Below are positions 8,659 through 16,830 of a stretch of DNA of 64,000 nt, piece by piece. Source of the stretch: Amnibacterium setariae (GTDB lineage: Bacteria > Actinomycetota > Actinomycetes > Actinomycetales > Microbacteriaceae); assembly GCF_003581425.1 (NCBI RefSeq), contig NZ_QXTG01000003.1:272732-336731 (forward strand), written 5' to 3'. Numbering within the stretch: position 1 is the stretch's first letter; each line of letters opens with the position of its first letter. The position numbers and the translations under genes are program-made. The notes beneath the pieces are model-generated. The model made no database searches, was not told the DNA's origin, and saw nothing but the letters and a program-made list of their open reading frames with translations.

Positions 8659-9984
8659 ATGTTCGTCGGGATCACCAACACGCCACGCGACTACGCCTGG
8701 GGCTCGCGCACCGCGATCGCCGAGGTGCTCGGCCGCGAGGCGTCCGGCGGTCCCGAGGCCGAGCAGTGGCTCGGCGCGCACCCGGGCTGGCCGAGCACCG
8801 TCACCGACGCCACCCCGGCGCTCGCCGGGCAGAAGCTCGACGCCGTGCTGGCCGAGCACCCCGAGCTGCTCGGCGGCCGGCCGCGGCTGCCGTTCCTCAT
8901 GAAGGTGCTCGCTGCGGACTCGCCGCTCTCGCTGCAGGTGCATCCCGACCCCGAGCAGGCGCGAGCCGGGTTCGCCCGCGAGCAGGAGGCGGGGGTCCCG
9001 CTGGACGCCGAGGAGCGGAACTACAAGGACGACTCGGCGAAGCCCGAGCTGATCCTCGCGCTCTCGCCGGTGTTCGAGGCGCTCGCCGGCTTCCAGCACG
9101 TCAGCCTCGCCCGGATGCTGTTCGCCGAGCTCATCGTTGGGGCGTCGGGCGAGGACCGCGCGGTGCTCTCCGCGTTCGCCGAGGAGCTGACCGCCGGGCA
9201 CCCCCAGGAGACCGCCTCGCTCGGCAGCAGCGCGGACGTCACTCAGGAGGGGATGCCCGTCACCGGCGACACCGTCCCGCACCACTCCGGCGAGGGCAAC
9301 GCGCTCGCCGCCGTCGTCGAACGGCTGCTGCGTCGCGGCGACGACGTCGATCGGCTCGTCGCGGCCGTCACCCGCTCCGCGCCGAACGTCGGCGCGAACT
9401 CGAGCTTCTCGCGCGAGTTCGAGACGGTCGCGGCCCTCGCGGAGGCGTATCCCGGCGATCCCGGCATCGTGATCAGCCTCCTGATGAACCGCGTCTCGCT
9501 GCGGCAGGGCCAGGCGCTCGCGCTGACCGCCGGCACGCTGCACGCCTACCTGTCCGGCGTCGGCATCGAGGTGATGACCGCGAGCGACAACGTGCTGCGC
9601 GGCGGTCTGACCCCGAAGCACGTCGACGTCGACGAGCTGCTGCGCGTCGTCCGCTTCGAGGCGGAGCCGGTGCCGCTGGTGCTGCCCGAGACGCCCGTCG
9701 AAGGGGAGACCCTCTGGCGGCCGCAGGGCGACGACTTCGTGCTGGCGCAGATCGGCGTCGGGGAGGCCGCCGCGGTGCACGGCTACACGCTGACTGGCCC
9801 GGAGAGCGTGACGGTCCCGCTCACCGGGCCGGCCGTGGTGCTGCTCCTGACCGGCGGGGTCGCGGTCTCCGGGACGAAGGACGCGGTCTCGCTCGCGCGC
9901 GGCGAGGCCGTCTTCGCGTCCCCGGACGAGGGGGCCCTGACGATCTCCGGCTCGGGGATCGCCTTCATGGCGACCACGCCCTGA
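8659..9984 (+). CDS. manA: Mannose-6-phosphate isomerase, class I
   Basis: A 441-residue zinc isomerase interconverting fructose-6-phosphate and mannose-6-phosphate, the entry to GDP-mannose. The N-terminus YAWGSRTAIAEVLGR, the LMKVLAADSPLSLQVHPD block (zinc ligands Q and H, about residues 80-97), KPELILALSPVFEALAGF (zinc ligand E, about 130) and LTAGTLHAYLSGVGIEVM (zinc ligand H, about 296) are all intact. Length is normal for the bacterial long form. AGGA stands seven bases before the ATG. It is divergent from the polymerase gene at 7246 and ends in a strong hairpin. It likely supplies GDP-mannose to the surrounding glycosyltransferases and to gmd at the window's end. A shorter paralogue is at 56534. 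Confidence 0.93.
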   Translation: MFVGITNTPRDYAWGSRTAIAEVLGREASGGPEAEQWLGAHPGWPSTVTDATPALAGQKLDAVLAEHPELLGGRPRLPFLMKVLAADSPLSLQVHPDPEQARAGFAREQEAGVPLDAEERNYKDDSAKPELILALSPVFEALAGFQHVSLARMLFAELIVGASGEDRAVLSAFAEELTAGHPQETASLGSSADVTQEGMPVTGDTVPHHSGEGNALAAVVERLLRRGDDVDRLVAAVTRSAPNVGANSSFSREFETVAALAEAYPGDPGIVISLLMNRVSLRQGQALALTAGTLHAYLSGVGIEVMTASDNVLRGGLTPKHVDVDELLRVVRFEAEPVPLVLPETPVEGETLWRPQGDDFVLAQIGVGEAAAVHGYTLTGPESVTVPLTGPAVVLLLTGGVAVSGTKDAVSLARGEAVFASPDEGALTISGSGIAFMATTP

Positions 9985-10007
9985 GGCCCCCGAAGTAGGG
10001 GGCCTCA
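9982..10007 (+). terminator. Hairpin terminator after manA
   Basis: A perfect 10-bp stem, TGAGGCCCCC (9982-9991) and GGGGGCCTCA (9998-10007), closes a six-base loop and includes the manA stop codon. No U tract follows, which is usual for actinobacterial terminators. It separates manA from the next operon. Confidence 0.75.
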
Positions 10008-10024
10008 GGGGGGCCCCCCGGTCG

Positions 10025-10055
10025 TACGATCGGGCCACCGCGTCACCCAGCGCGG
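10025..10055 (+). promoter_or_regulatory. Leader hairpin with TCACCCAG loop (copy 1), preceded by a possible -10
   Basis: TACGAT (10025-10030) could be a -10 box, but no good -35 is visible. Next comes a hairpin with arms CCGCG (10038-10042) and CGCGG (10051-10055) around the loop TCACCCAG, ending 23 bases before ATG 10079. The same eight-base loop recurs in the leader at 11682-11701, and the octamer stands at the same distance from the start at 45191. A role is inferred only from the recurrence. Confidence 0.35.
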
Positions 10056-10078
10056 TTCGACCCCATTTGGACTCCTCC

Positions 10079-10867
10079 ATGCTCACCGAGCCCGCGGTGG
10101 ACGTGCGGCGACCCGTCGCACCCGTCCCCGAGACCTATCGCCAGACCGTCGCCCGGCTGCAGGCCGCGCAGAAGCCGGTCGGCCGCGGCGCGCCTGCGTA
10201 CTCCGTGCACGTCAACCGCCGGCTCGGCCGGTTCATCGCCGCGGCCGCGTTCCGCTTCGGACTGACGCCGAACCAGGTCACCGCGCTGAGCGCGGCGCTC
10301 ACCTTCGCCGCGATCCTGCTCCTCGCCCTCGTCCCGCCGACCTTCTGGCTCGGGCTCGCGGTCACCGTGCTGCTCGCCGCCGGCTACGCATTCGACAGCG
10401 CGGACGGGCAGGTCGCGCGGCTCCGCGGCGGCGGCTCCGCCGCAGGCGAATGGCTCGACCACGTGATCGACGCGGTGAAGACCTCGGCGCTGCACGGGGC
10501 GGTGCTCCTGCTCGCCTACCGGTTCCTGGTGCCGGCCGACCAGCGCGCCTGGCTGCTCGTCCCGATCGGCTTCATGATCGTCGCGGCCGTGTCGTTCGCG
10601 GTGTTCCTCCTCAACGACCTCCTCCGCGCGGCCCGCGCCCGCACGACGACCGCGACGGCGATCCGGACCGGCAGCACGCCCCTCCGCTCGCTGCTCGGGC
10701 TGCCGACGGACTACGGCCTGCTGATCTACGTCTTCCTCCTGCTCGGCGCCCCCGGCGCCTTCGTCATCGCCTACACGCTCCTCCTCGCGGCCCACACGGG
10801 CTACCTGGTCCTGGCCCTGCCGAAGTGGTTCCGGGACATGAAGGCGATCGAGCCGGCGGCCTCCTGA
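10079..10867 (+). CDS. CDP-alcohol phosphotransferase family membrane protein, copy A
   Basis: A 262-residue integral membrane enzyme. It has the complete CDP-alcohol phosphotransferase motif, D-G-x2-A-R-x8-G-x3-D-x3-D, with D109, G110, A113, R114, G123, D127 and D131 in DSADGQVAR and GEWLDHVID. About six membrane segments follow a 50-residue soluble N-terminus (KPVGRGAPAYSVHVNRRLGR) not typical of phosphatidylglycerophosphate synthase. The family moves a phospho-alcohol from CDP-alcohol (or a phosphatidyl group from CDP-diacylglycerol) to an alcohol acceptor. Its neighbours make polysaccharide, and CDP-alcohol-forming enzymes are at 4150 and 21569, so modification of a glycopolymer or its lipid carrier is an attractive inference. 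TTG 10067 is an alternative start. Paralogue at 27026. Confidence 0.85.
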   Translation: MLTEPAVDVRRPVAPVPETYRQTVARLQAAQKPVGRGAPAYSVHVNRRLGRFIAAAAFRFGLTPNQVTALSAALTFAAILLLALVPPTFWLGLAVTVLLAAGYAFDSADGQVARLRGGGSAAGEWLDHVIDAVKTSALHGAVLLLAYRFLVPADQRAWLLVPIGFMIVAAVSFAVFLLNDLLRAARARTTTATAIRTGSTPLRSLLGLPTDYGLLIYVFLLLGAPGAFVIAYTLLLAAHTGYLVLALPKWFRDMKAIEPAAS

Positions 10868-10928
10868 CCTCTCGCCGCCCGCAGCACCCCGTCCCGCTTC
10901 TCCCGCCCGACCGTTCGAGGACCCGCCC

Positions 10929-11606
10929 ATGTCCGGACTTCCCACCGCCCGCCGCTCCCGCTGGACCGCCGCCGCCATCGTCGGCGCGCTCGTCGCCGTC
11001 CTGGTCGTCGTCACCGTCGTCGGGCTGCTGACCGCCGGCAGGGTCGCGCCCGCCTCGTCGCGGACCAGCTCGGCCGCCGCTGCCGCCCCGAGCAGCGTTC
11101 CAACGACCTCGCCGACGCCCGGATCCACGCCGACGCCCACGCCGACCTCCACGCCGGCGCCGAGCCGGACTGCGGCTGCGGTCGCACCGCGGCCGCAGCC
11201 CACCCGCACGGCCGCCATCACGGCTTCCGCGCCCGTGCCGATCAAGAAGGCGCTCTCCGCGGAGGTCGTGAAGACGGAGGCGGTCCAGGGGACCGCCGAG
11301 GGACCCGGTGAGATCGCGGGCCCCTCCGTGCGCTTCACGATCCGTCTCAGCAACAGCACGGGGCGCGCGGTCGACCTGTCCAGCACCGTGGTGAACGCCT
11401 ACTCGGGGGCCGATGGCGCACCGGCCGTCCAGCTGCGCTCGCCCGGCGGCAGGGCGTTCCCGACCCGCGTCGCGAACGGCTCGAGCGCGACGGGCGTCTT
11501 CGTGTTCAACATCCCGTCGGACGAGCGGTCGAAGGTCGAGGTCACCGTGGACACCGCGGTCGGCAACCCCGTCATCGCATTCCGAGGCGCCGTCCCGCGC
11601 CCCTGA
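10929..11606 (+). CDS. Membrane-anchored protein with Ser/Thr/Pro linker and beta-rich C-terminal domain
   Basis: 225 residues: a short basic start, one membrane segment (about residues 16-36), a linker rich in T, P, A and S (about 40-95), and an extracytoplasmic domain of about 125 residues. The domain has the feel of DUF4352-type immunoglobulin-like folds (VRFTIRLSNSTGRAVDLSS, about 137-155), and its later part SSATGVFVFNIPSDERSKVEV resembles the 'response to added charge' strand of those proteins, but I am not certain of the family. The gene lies 61 bases after the CDP-alcohol enzyme and 143 before the BY-kinase on the same strand. Function unknown; an extracellular partner of the polymer machinery is possible. 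Confidence 0.7.
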   Translation: MSGLPTARRSRWTAAAIVGALVAVLVVVTVVGLLTAGRVAPASSRTSSAAAAAPSSVPTTSPTPGSTPTPTPTSTPAPSRTAAAVAPRPQPTRTAAITASAPVPIKKALSAEVVKTEAVQGTAEGPGEIAGPSVRFTIRLSNSTGRAVDLSSTVVNAYSGADGAPAVQLRSPGGRAFPTRVANGSSATGVFVFNIPSDERSKVEVTVDTAVGNPVIAFRGAVPRP

Positions 11607-11681
11607 GCGGGCGCCCTGCCTGCTCGCGTCCCCCGCACGGGGTGTTCCATCCGGTCCACCTCCGGTGCGACACTGCAGCGT

Positions 11682-11701
11682 CCGTCGTCACCCAGCGACG
11701 G
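11682..11701 (+). promoter_or_regulatory. Leader hairpin with TCACCCAG loop (copy 2)
   Basis: Arms CCGTCG (11682-11687) and CGACGG (11696-11701) enclose the same loop, TCACCCAG, as the hairpin at 10038-10055. It lies 48 bases before the GTG of the BY-kinase gene. The arms differ in sequence between the copies but still pair, suggesting that the structure matters. Confidence 0.35.
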
Positions 11702-11749
11702 GAGCGTCCACCCACCGCTCGGCGTACCCGCGCCAAGAAAGGTTCGCCC

Positions 11750-13132
11750 GTGAACCTCCGAGACCACCTCCACGTGCTGCGTCGAGGCCTTCCGCTCGTC
11801 ATCGCCCTCCCGGTCCTGACGACCGTCGCGGCCGGCGTCGTGAGCGCCGCGCAGGCGCCCGTCTACCAGGCGACGACGAGCCTCACCGTGTCCGCCGCGA
11901 CGGCGACGAGCGGGACGGACCTGAACCAGGGCGGCACCTACGTCCAGCAGATCGTCAAGACCCTCTCCGACGTGGTCACGAAGCCGATCGTGCTCGACCG
12001 CGTGCGCCAGTCGCTCGACCTGCCGCAGTCGGAGTCGCAGCTCGCCGCCTCGATCGTCGCGACCGCACCGCTGAACACGACGATCATCGAGATCACGGCC
12101 GCGGACTCCTCGCCGCAGCGCGCGGCCGCGATCGCGCAGGAGGCGAGCGACCAGCTCGTCGACCTGTCGGCGACGCTCGTCCCCTCCGACGCGGCCGGCA
12201 AGGCGACCGTCAAGGTCATCCCGATCCAGCGCGCCGTCGTGCCCTCGTCCCCGGTCAGCCCGACCGTGTCGAGGAACCTCGCCCTCGCGCTCGTCGCCGG
12301 CCTGGCGCTCGGGCTGGGGCTCGCGTACCTGTGGTCCGCCATCGACACGCGGATCCGGTCGGCGCGCGACGTCGGGGCGATCACCGGCACACCGGTGGTC
12401 GGCGAGATCCTCGCGGACCCCAGGGCCGCCGCCCACCCCCTGGTCGTCCAGACGTCGCCGGGCAGCATCCAGGCCGAGGCGTTCCGCGGCCTCCGGACGA
12501 ACCTGCAGTTCATCGACTTCGAGAGCGGCACGCAGAGCTTCGTGGTGACCTCGTCGCACCCCGGCGAGGGGAAGACCACGACCACGGCCAACCTGGCGCT
12601 CGCCGCGGCGGACGCCGGTCTCGAGGTCGTCCTGGTCGACGGCGACCTGCGGAAGCCGCGCGTGCACGCCCTCTTCGGCATCGAAGGCGGCCTCGGCCTC
12701 GTCGACGCGGTCATCGGTCGCGCGCCCCTCGACGACGTCCTCCAGCCGTGGAGCGACCGCCTGCACGTGCTGCCCGCCGGGATGATCCCGCCGAACCCCG
12801 CCGAGCTGCTGCAGTCGCGCGCGATGAGCGCGCTGCTCGACGAGCTCCGGGAGCGCTACGACCTCGTCGTCATCGACAGCCCGCCCCTGCTGCCCGTCTC
12901 GGACGCCGCGGTGCTCGCCCGCCGCACCGGCGGGGCGATCGTCGTCGCCGCCGCCAGGCGGACGCGGCGGCAGCACCTCGAGCGCGCGCTGCAGGCCCTC
13001 GACCAGGCGGGAGCCGGTGTGCTCGGCGTCGTCGTGACCATGCTCCCCACGAAGGGTCCGGATTCCGCGAGCAGGAGCGTGTACGGGTACGGCGAGACGC
13101 CGGGCTCGTCCGCGGTGCTCGGCAAGGCATGA
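11750..13132 (+). CDS. Wzz/BY-kinase fusion: polysaccharide chain-length regulator with tyrosine autokinase domain
   Basis: A 460-residue fusion of a Wzz chain-length domain (membrane segments near residues 17-37 and 177-200, extracytoplasmic helical region between) with a cytoplasmic bacterial tyrosine kinase. All kinase motifs are present: Walker A SHPGEGKTTTT (about 268), Walker A' VVLVDGDLRKPR (about 293) and Walker B DLVVIDSPPLLPVSDA (about 372). The C-terminal tyrosine cluster is weak, with only YGYGETPG. GTG 11750 was chosen because AAGAAAGG precedes it at seven bases; a longer frame back to 11642 reads poorly. It overlaps the next gene by four bases. The cognate phosphatase may be the LMW-PTP at 20905. 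Confidence 0.9.
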   Translation: MNLRDHLHVLRRGLPLVIALPVLTTVAAGVVSAAQAPVYQATTSLTVSAATATSGTDLNQGGTYVQQIVKTLSDVVTKPIVLDRVRQSLDLPQSESQLAASIVATAPLNTTIIEITAADSSPQRAAAIAQEASDQLVDLSATLVPSDAAGKATVKVIPIQRAVVPSSPVSPTVSRNLALALVAGLALGLGLAYLWSAIDTRIRSARDVGAITGTPVVGEILADPRAAAHPLVVQTSPGSIQAEAFRGLRTNLQFIDFESGTQSFVVTSSHPGEGKTTTTANLALAAADAGLEVVLVDGDLRKPRVHALFGIEGGLGLVDAVIGRAPLDDVLQPWSDRLHVLPAGMIPPNPAELLQSRAMSALLDELRERYDLVVIDSPPLLPVSDAAVLARRTGGAIVVAAARRTRRQHLERALQALDQAGAGVLGVVVTMLPTKGPDSASRSVYGYGETPGSSAVLGKA

Positions 13133-14433
13133 CCGCCCCGGCGATCGTCGCGCCGGTCGCCGGCCGGGCGGAGCCCCGCGTCCTCGTCGCGCTCCAGGAC
13201 GCGGCGCTCGCCGCGTTCGTCATCGCGTGCTTCTGCCCCTTCCTGATCGAGCGCGTGACGTCGCCCGCGATCTTCGCCGCCCTCGTGCTGTGGGTGTTCG
13301 TGCTCGTCGAGCTCGCGCGTCGCAGGGCCGCGCAGGCGGCGCTCGGCGTCTGGATCGGGTTGCCCGTCGTCCTGCTCGTCGTCGCCTACGCCCTCAACAC
13401 GCTGCCCGAGGTGCAGCGCGCGGCGCTCGGCGCGCTGCCCGGGGCCTTCGGGCAGTTCGGTGTCGAGCTGCCCGTGGCCGCCGTGGCCGGCGCCCTCCTC
13501 GTGCGGAGCGGGCGGGCCCGCTGGGCGGCGACCTCCGTCCGCGCCACGGCGGTGCTGTGTGCGCTCGGGGCGGTCCTCGAGCGCCGCACCGGCCGGCAGC
13601 TCTTCCTCGGCAACGTCGTCAACACCAACTTCGGGTACACGCAGCAGGTCCAGGGCGCGGCCCTGACCGACAGCGGCGCGCTCCGCGGCATCGTCGCCGC
13701 GGATCACCCGCTGGTGCTCGCGCTGCTGCTCGCGACGACCGTCGCGATCGTGCTCGTCGGCCCGCTCCGCCCGGTGAAGCTGATCGAGGTCGGTCTGCTC
13801 CTCGCCGGCATCTGGGCCACCGACAGCAGCGGTCCGCTCGCCGTCGCGGTGCTCGCCGTGGCGGTCCGGCTCGTCGTCGCGCTCGCGGACCGCGCGGCGA
13901 TCCCGGTCGTGCCGTCCAGGCGGCTGGTGCGGATCGTGGCAGTGGTGGCCGTCTCGGCGTTCCTGCTCGCGGCGACCTTCCTCTGGCATCCGGTGATCGA
14001 CCCGTCCGTGCTCGACCAGAGCACGCTGTACCGCTTCGCGCTCTTCTCCTTCATCCCGGTCGCGATCGCCGCCCGCCCGCTCGGCTTCGGTCTGATCGGG
14101 CCGCCACGGGGCACATTCGTCGTCGAGAGTCCGGGGCACCCGCTCGACATCGCGGCGACGGTGGACTCGGAGCTCGTGCTGATGGTCCTGCGCTTCGGCC
14201 TGGTGGGCCTGCTCGTGTTCCTCGCGATCGCTTGGATCGGGATCCGCGGCGTCCTCGACCGGCGGGCGCTCCGCCGAGGCGGCGGTGCGCTCGCGGTGAT
14301 GACGGCCTGCGGAGCGATCGTCGCGATCGAGGTCTGGCCGACGGTCTCCGCGGCCTGGGTGCTGCTGATGGGCTTCACCCTCGCGCTGCTCGTGGAGAGC
14401 CGGCGCGCGCGGGATCGCGAGCCGAGGCCGTGA
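13129..14433 (+). CDS. O-antigen polymerase/ligase-like membrane protein (Wzy candidate)
   Basis: A 434-residue polytopic membrane protein starting in an ATGA overlap with the kinase and ending in a GTGA overlap with the flippase. Hydrophobic segments cover most of the chain. An extracytoplasmic region near residues 320-350 contains RPLGFGLIGPPRG and ESPGHPLDIAATVDSELVL, a common layout in actinobacterial Wzy proteins (a 'G-G' loop, then a residue-rich 'D-S-E' segment before two last helices). Overall similarity to Wzy_C is loose. The position between a Wzz/BY-kinase and a Wzx-type flippase strongly favours a repeat-unit polymerase. Confidence 0.75.
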   Translation: MTAPAIVAPVAGRAEPRVLVALQDAALAAFVIACFCPFLIERVTSPAIFAALVLWVFVLVELARRRAAQAALGVWIGLPVVLLVVAYALNTLPEVQRAALGALPGAFGQFGVELPVAAVAGALLVRSGRARWAATSVRATAVLCALGAVLERRTGRQLFLGNVVNTNFGYTQQVQGAALTDSGALRGIVAADHPLVLALLLATTVAIVLVGPLRPVKLIEVGLLLAGIWATDSSGPLAVAVLAVAVRLVVALADRAAIPVVPSRRLVRIVAVVAVSAFLLAATFLWHPVIDPSVLDQSTLYRFALFSFIPVAIAARPLGFGLIGPPRGTFVVESPGHPLDIAATVDSELVLMVLRFGLVGLLVFLAIAWIGIRGVLDRRALRRGGGALAVMTACGAIVAIEVWPTVSAAWVLLMGFTLALLVESRRARDREPRP

Positions 14434-15923
14434 CCGACCGGCTCGCAGGGCGCGCATCGCGAGGCGCCGCCGTCACCCTCGGCGCGCAGGGGCTCCGCGT
14501 CCTCGTCCAGACGGCAAGCGTCGTCGTGCTCGCACGGCTGCTCGCGCCGACCGACTACGGCCTCATCGCCGAGGTCCTCGTCGTCATCGGTCTGGGCGAG
14601 ATCTTCCGGGACTTCGGGCTGACCAGTGCGGCGGTCCAGGCGAAGACCCTGAGCGCGGGGGAGCGCAGCAACCTGTTCTGGCTCAACGCCGTCATCGGCG
14701 TCGTGCTGGCGGCGGTCACCGTGCTCGCGGCGCCCGGCGTCGCCGCGTTCTACGGGGACGACCGCCTCGTCGCGCTGACCGCGGTGCTCTCCGTGGTGTT
14801 CCTCTTCAACGGGGTCGGGACCCAGCTCAGGGCCGATCTGAACCGCCGGCTCGCGTTCGGTCGGCTGTCCGCGGCCGAGATCGTCGGCCAGGCGGCCGGC
14901 CTCGCCGGCGGCGTGGCGATCGCGCTGCTCGGAGGCGGGTACTGGGCGCTCGCCGGTCAGCAGATCCTGCAGGCCGTCGTCACCCTCGTCCTGCTGTGGT
15001 GGTTCGACCGCTTCCGGCCCGAGCGCTACCGCCGCGACGTGCCGATGCGGCGATTCCTCGGGTTCGGCGCGGACGTCGTGGGCGCGCAGCTGCTCGGCTA
15101 CGCCGGGAAGAACACGGACACCGTGGTGATCGGCGCGACGCTCGGAGTCGGCCCGCTCGGCGTCTACAACCGTGCGTTCCAGCTGCTCGCGCTGCCGCTG
15201 ACCCAGATCAACGCACCCGCGACCCGGGTCGCGCTCCCGGTGCTGTCGAGCCTGCAGGACCAGCCCGAGCGCTTCCGGCGGTACCTGCTCGCGGGGCAGT
15301 CGGTCATGCTGCACCTGGTGCTCGCGGTCTTCTCGTGGTCGACCGCGCTCGCGACGCCGCTGCTGCTGCTCCTGCTCGGTCCGCGCTGGTCCGACTCCGT
15401 GCCCCTCTTCCAGATCCTCGCGGTCTCCGGCGTCTTCACGACCGCGGGCTACAGCACCTACTGGGTGTTCATGGCCAAGGGGCTCACCCGGTCCTTCCTC
15501 TTCTGGCAGATCGTCACGAGGCCCGTGGTGATCGGTGTCGTGCTGCTCGGCGCGCTCGGCGGGCTCACCGGCGTCGCCATCGCCTACTCGTCCGTGTCGG
15601 TCCTGACGTGGGTGCTCGGACTCGTCTGGATCGCGCGCGTCTCAGACGCTCCGGCACGCGCGATGCTCGTCGGCGGGATCCTCGCGACGACCGGCTACCT
15701 GATCCCGGCGGCTGCGGCGTGGGCGGTCGGGACTGCGATCGGCCCCGGCATCCTCGGTCTCGTCGGCGGCACGGTCGCGTGGGTCGCCGCCCTGGCCGCC
15801 GTCCTGGCCGTCTGGCCGGCCTTCCGCAGGGACGCGCTCGTGGTCCTCCGGGTCGGCGCCGCGATGCGCGGCGCCCGCGGCCGGTCCGAGCGGGCCCCCG
15901 TGCAGCAGGCGGTCCCGCGATGA
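14430..15923 (+). CDS. Lipid-linked oligosaccharide flippase, Wzx/WzxC (MOP superfamily)
   Basis: A 497-residue protein with about 12-14 membrane segments. The N-terminus RGAAVTLGAQGLRVLVQTAS and VVLARLLAPTDYGLIAEVLV are hallmark sequences of WzxC-type MOP flippases, as is GVYNRAFQLLALPLTQINAP near residue 245. It should turn undecaprenyl-linked repeat units to the outer leaflet for the adjacent polymerase. GTG 14430 is taken because it forms a four-base overlap with the polymerase stop. The family is distinct from that of the second flippase at 23258, suggesting different substrates. Confidence 0.88.
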   Translation: MTDRLAGRASRGAAVTLGAQGLRVLVQTASVVVLARLLAPTDYGLIAEVLVVIGLGEIFRDFGLTSAAVQAKTLSAGERSNLFWLNAVIGVVLAAVTVLAAPGVAAFYGDDRLVALTAVLSVVFLFNGVGTQLRADLNRRLAFGRLSAAEIVGQAAGLAGGVAIALLGGGYWALAGQQILQAVVTLVLLWWFDRFRPERYRRDVPMRRFLGFGADVVGAQLLGYAGKNTDTVVIGATLGVGPLGVYNRAFQLLALPLTQINAPATRVALPVLSSLQDQPERFRRYLLAGQSVMLHLVLAVFSWSTALATPLLLLLLGPRWSDSVPLFQILAVSGVFTTAGYSTYWVFMAKGLTRSFLFWQIVTRPVVIGVVLLGALGGLTGVAIAYSSVSVLTWVLGLVWIARVSDAPARAMLVGGILATTGYLIPAAAAWAVGTAIGPGILGLVGGTVAWVAALAAVLAVWPAFRRDALVVLRVGAAMRGARGRSERAPVQQAVPR

Positions 15924-16828
15924 GGATCACGGTCGTCGTCGTCAACTACGGCGCCTCCGATCTCCTCGAGGAGACCCTGGCGCCGCTCGTCCGATCCGAC
16001 CCGAGCCTTCGAGCGGTCGTGGTCGACAACCGCTCGACGGAGCGGGAGCGGCTCCGGCTCTCGGCCCTCGCGGCCGAGGAGGGGTGGGCGACCGTGCTGC
16101 CGGACGCGAACCTCGGCTTCGGGGCCGGCATGAACCTCGGCGTCGCGGCCGCGTTCGAGGACGGCGCGGAGGCCGTCCTGCTCCTCAACCCGGACGCCGC
16201 CATCGATCGGCGCGCCGTCCGGCTGCTCGGCGAGACCGTCCGAGCGGACCCCATGGCGCTCGCCGCCCCCCGCATCGAGCGCCCGGACGGGTCGCTCTGG
16301 TCGGTGGGGCACCTCCTCGACCTGCGGGACGGCACGATGCGGTCCGCGCGGCGCGGGGCACCCGGTGCCGACGCGCAGCAGTGGCTGACGGGTGCCTGCC
16401 TGCTGATGCACCGCCGTCTCTGGGACGCGGCCGGCGGGTTCGCGGACGACTACTTCCTCTACTGGGAGGACGTGGACCTGTCCGCGCGCGTCCTCGCCGC
16501 GGGCGGGCGGCTCGTCGTCGTGGACGACGCGGTCGCGGTGCACGCCGAGGGCGGGACCCAGGGGAACGGGATCCGGACCGCGGGAACCGCGAAGTCGCCC
16601 ACGTACTACTACTGGAACGTGCGGAACCGGCAGGTCTTCGCCGCGTTGCACCTCGACGAGCAGGGACGGCGGCGCTGGCGGCGCGAGGACCGTCGGGTGC
16701 TGCTCGAGGTGGTGCTGCAGGGCGGCCGTCGACAGCTGCTGACCGCGCCGCACCGCAGCCTGCTGCCGGCGCTCCGCGGCCTCCGGGACGGCCGACGCGT
16801 CGCCCGGACGCTGCGCAGGACCGCCTGA
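15920..16828 (+). CDS. Glycosyltransferase family 2 (rhamnosyltransferase-like)
   Basis: A 302-residue inverting GT-A enzyme. ITVVVVNYGASDLLEETLAP opens the nucleotide-binding fold, LPDANLGFGAGMNLGVAAAF (about residues 57-76) is the typical NxGFxxGxN motif of WcaA/rhamnosyltransferase-type GT2, and LLNPDAAID near 90 is the metal-binding DxD equivalent. FADDYFLYWEDVDLSARV near 178 holds the ED(V/T)D catalytic acid block. It is the last gene of the six-gene plus-strand unit from 10079, overlapping the flippase stop by four bases, and faces the convergent beta-helix gene with a gap of two bases. The donor sugar is not determinable here. Confidence 0.87.
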   Translation: MRITVVVVNYGASDLLEETLAPLVRSDPSLRAVVVDNRSTERERLRLSALAAEEGWATVLPDANLGFGAGMNLGVAAAFEDGAEAVLLLNPDAAIDRRAVRLLGETVRADPMALAAPRIERPDGSLWSVGHLLDLRDGTMRSARRGAPGADAQQWLTGACLLMHRRLWDAAGGFADDYFLYWEDVDLSARVLAAGGRLVVVDDAVAVHAEGGTQGNGIRTAGTAKSPTYYYWNVRNRQVFAALHLDEQGRRRWRREDRRVLLEVVLQGGRRQLLTAPHRSLLPALRGLRDGRRVARTLRRTA

Positions 16829-16830
16829 CG

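Noticed and set aside
11413..13128. Long in-frame extension upstream of the polymerase at 13129
   Set aside because: It reads out of frame through the BY-kinase gene; the ATGA overlap at 13129 and the hydrophobic start give the true beginning.
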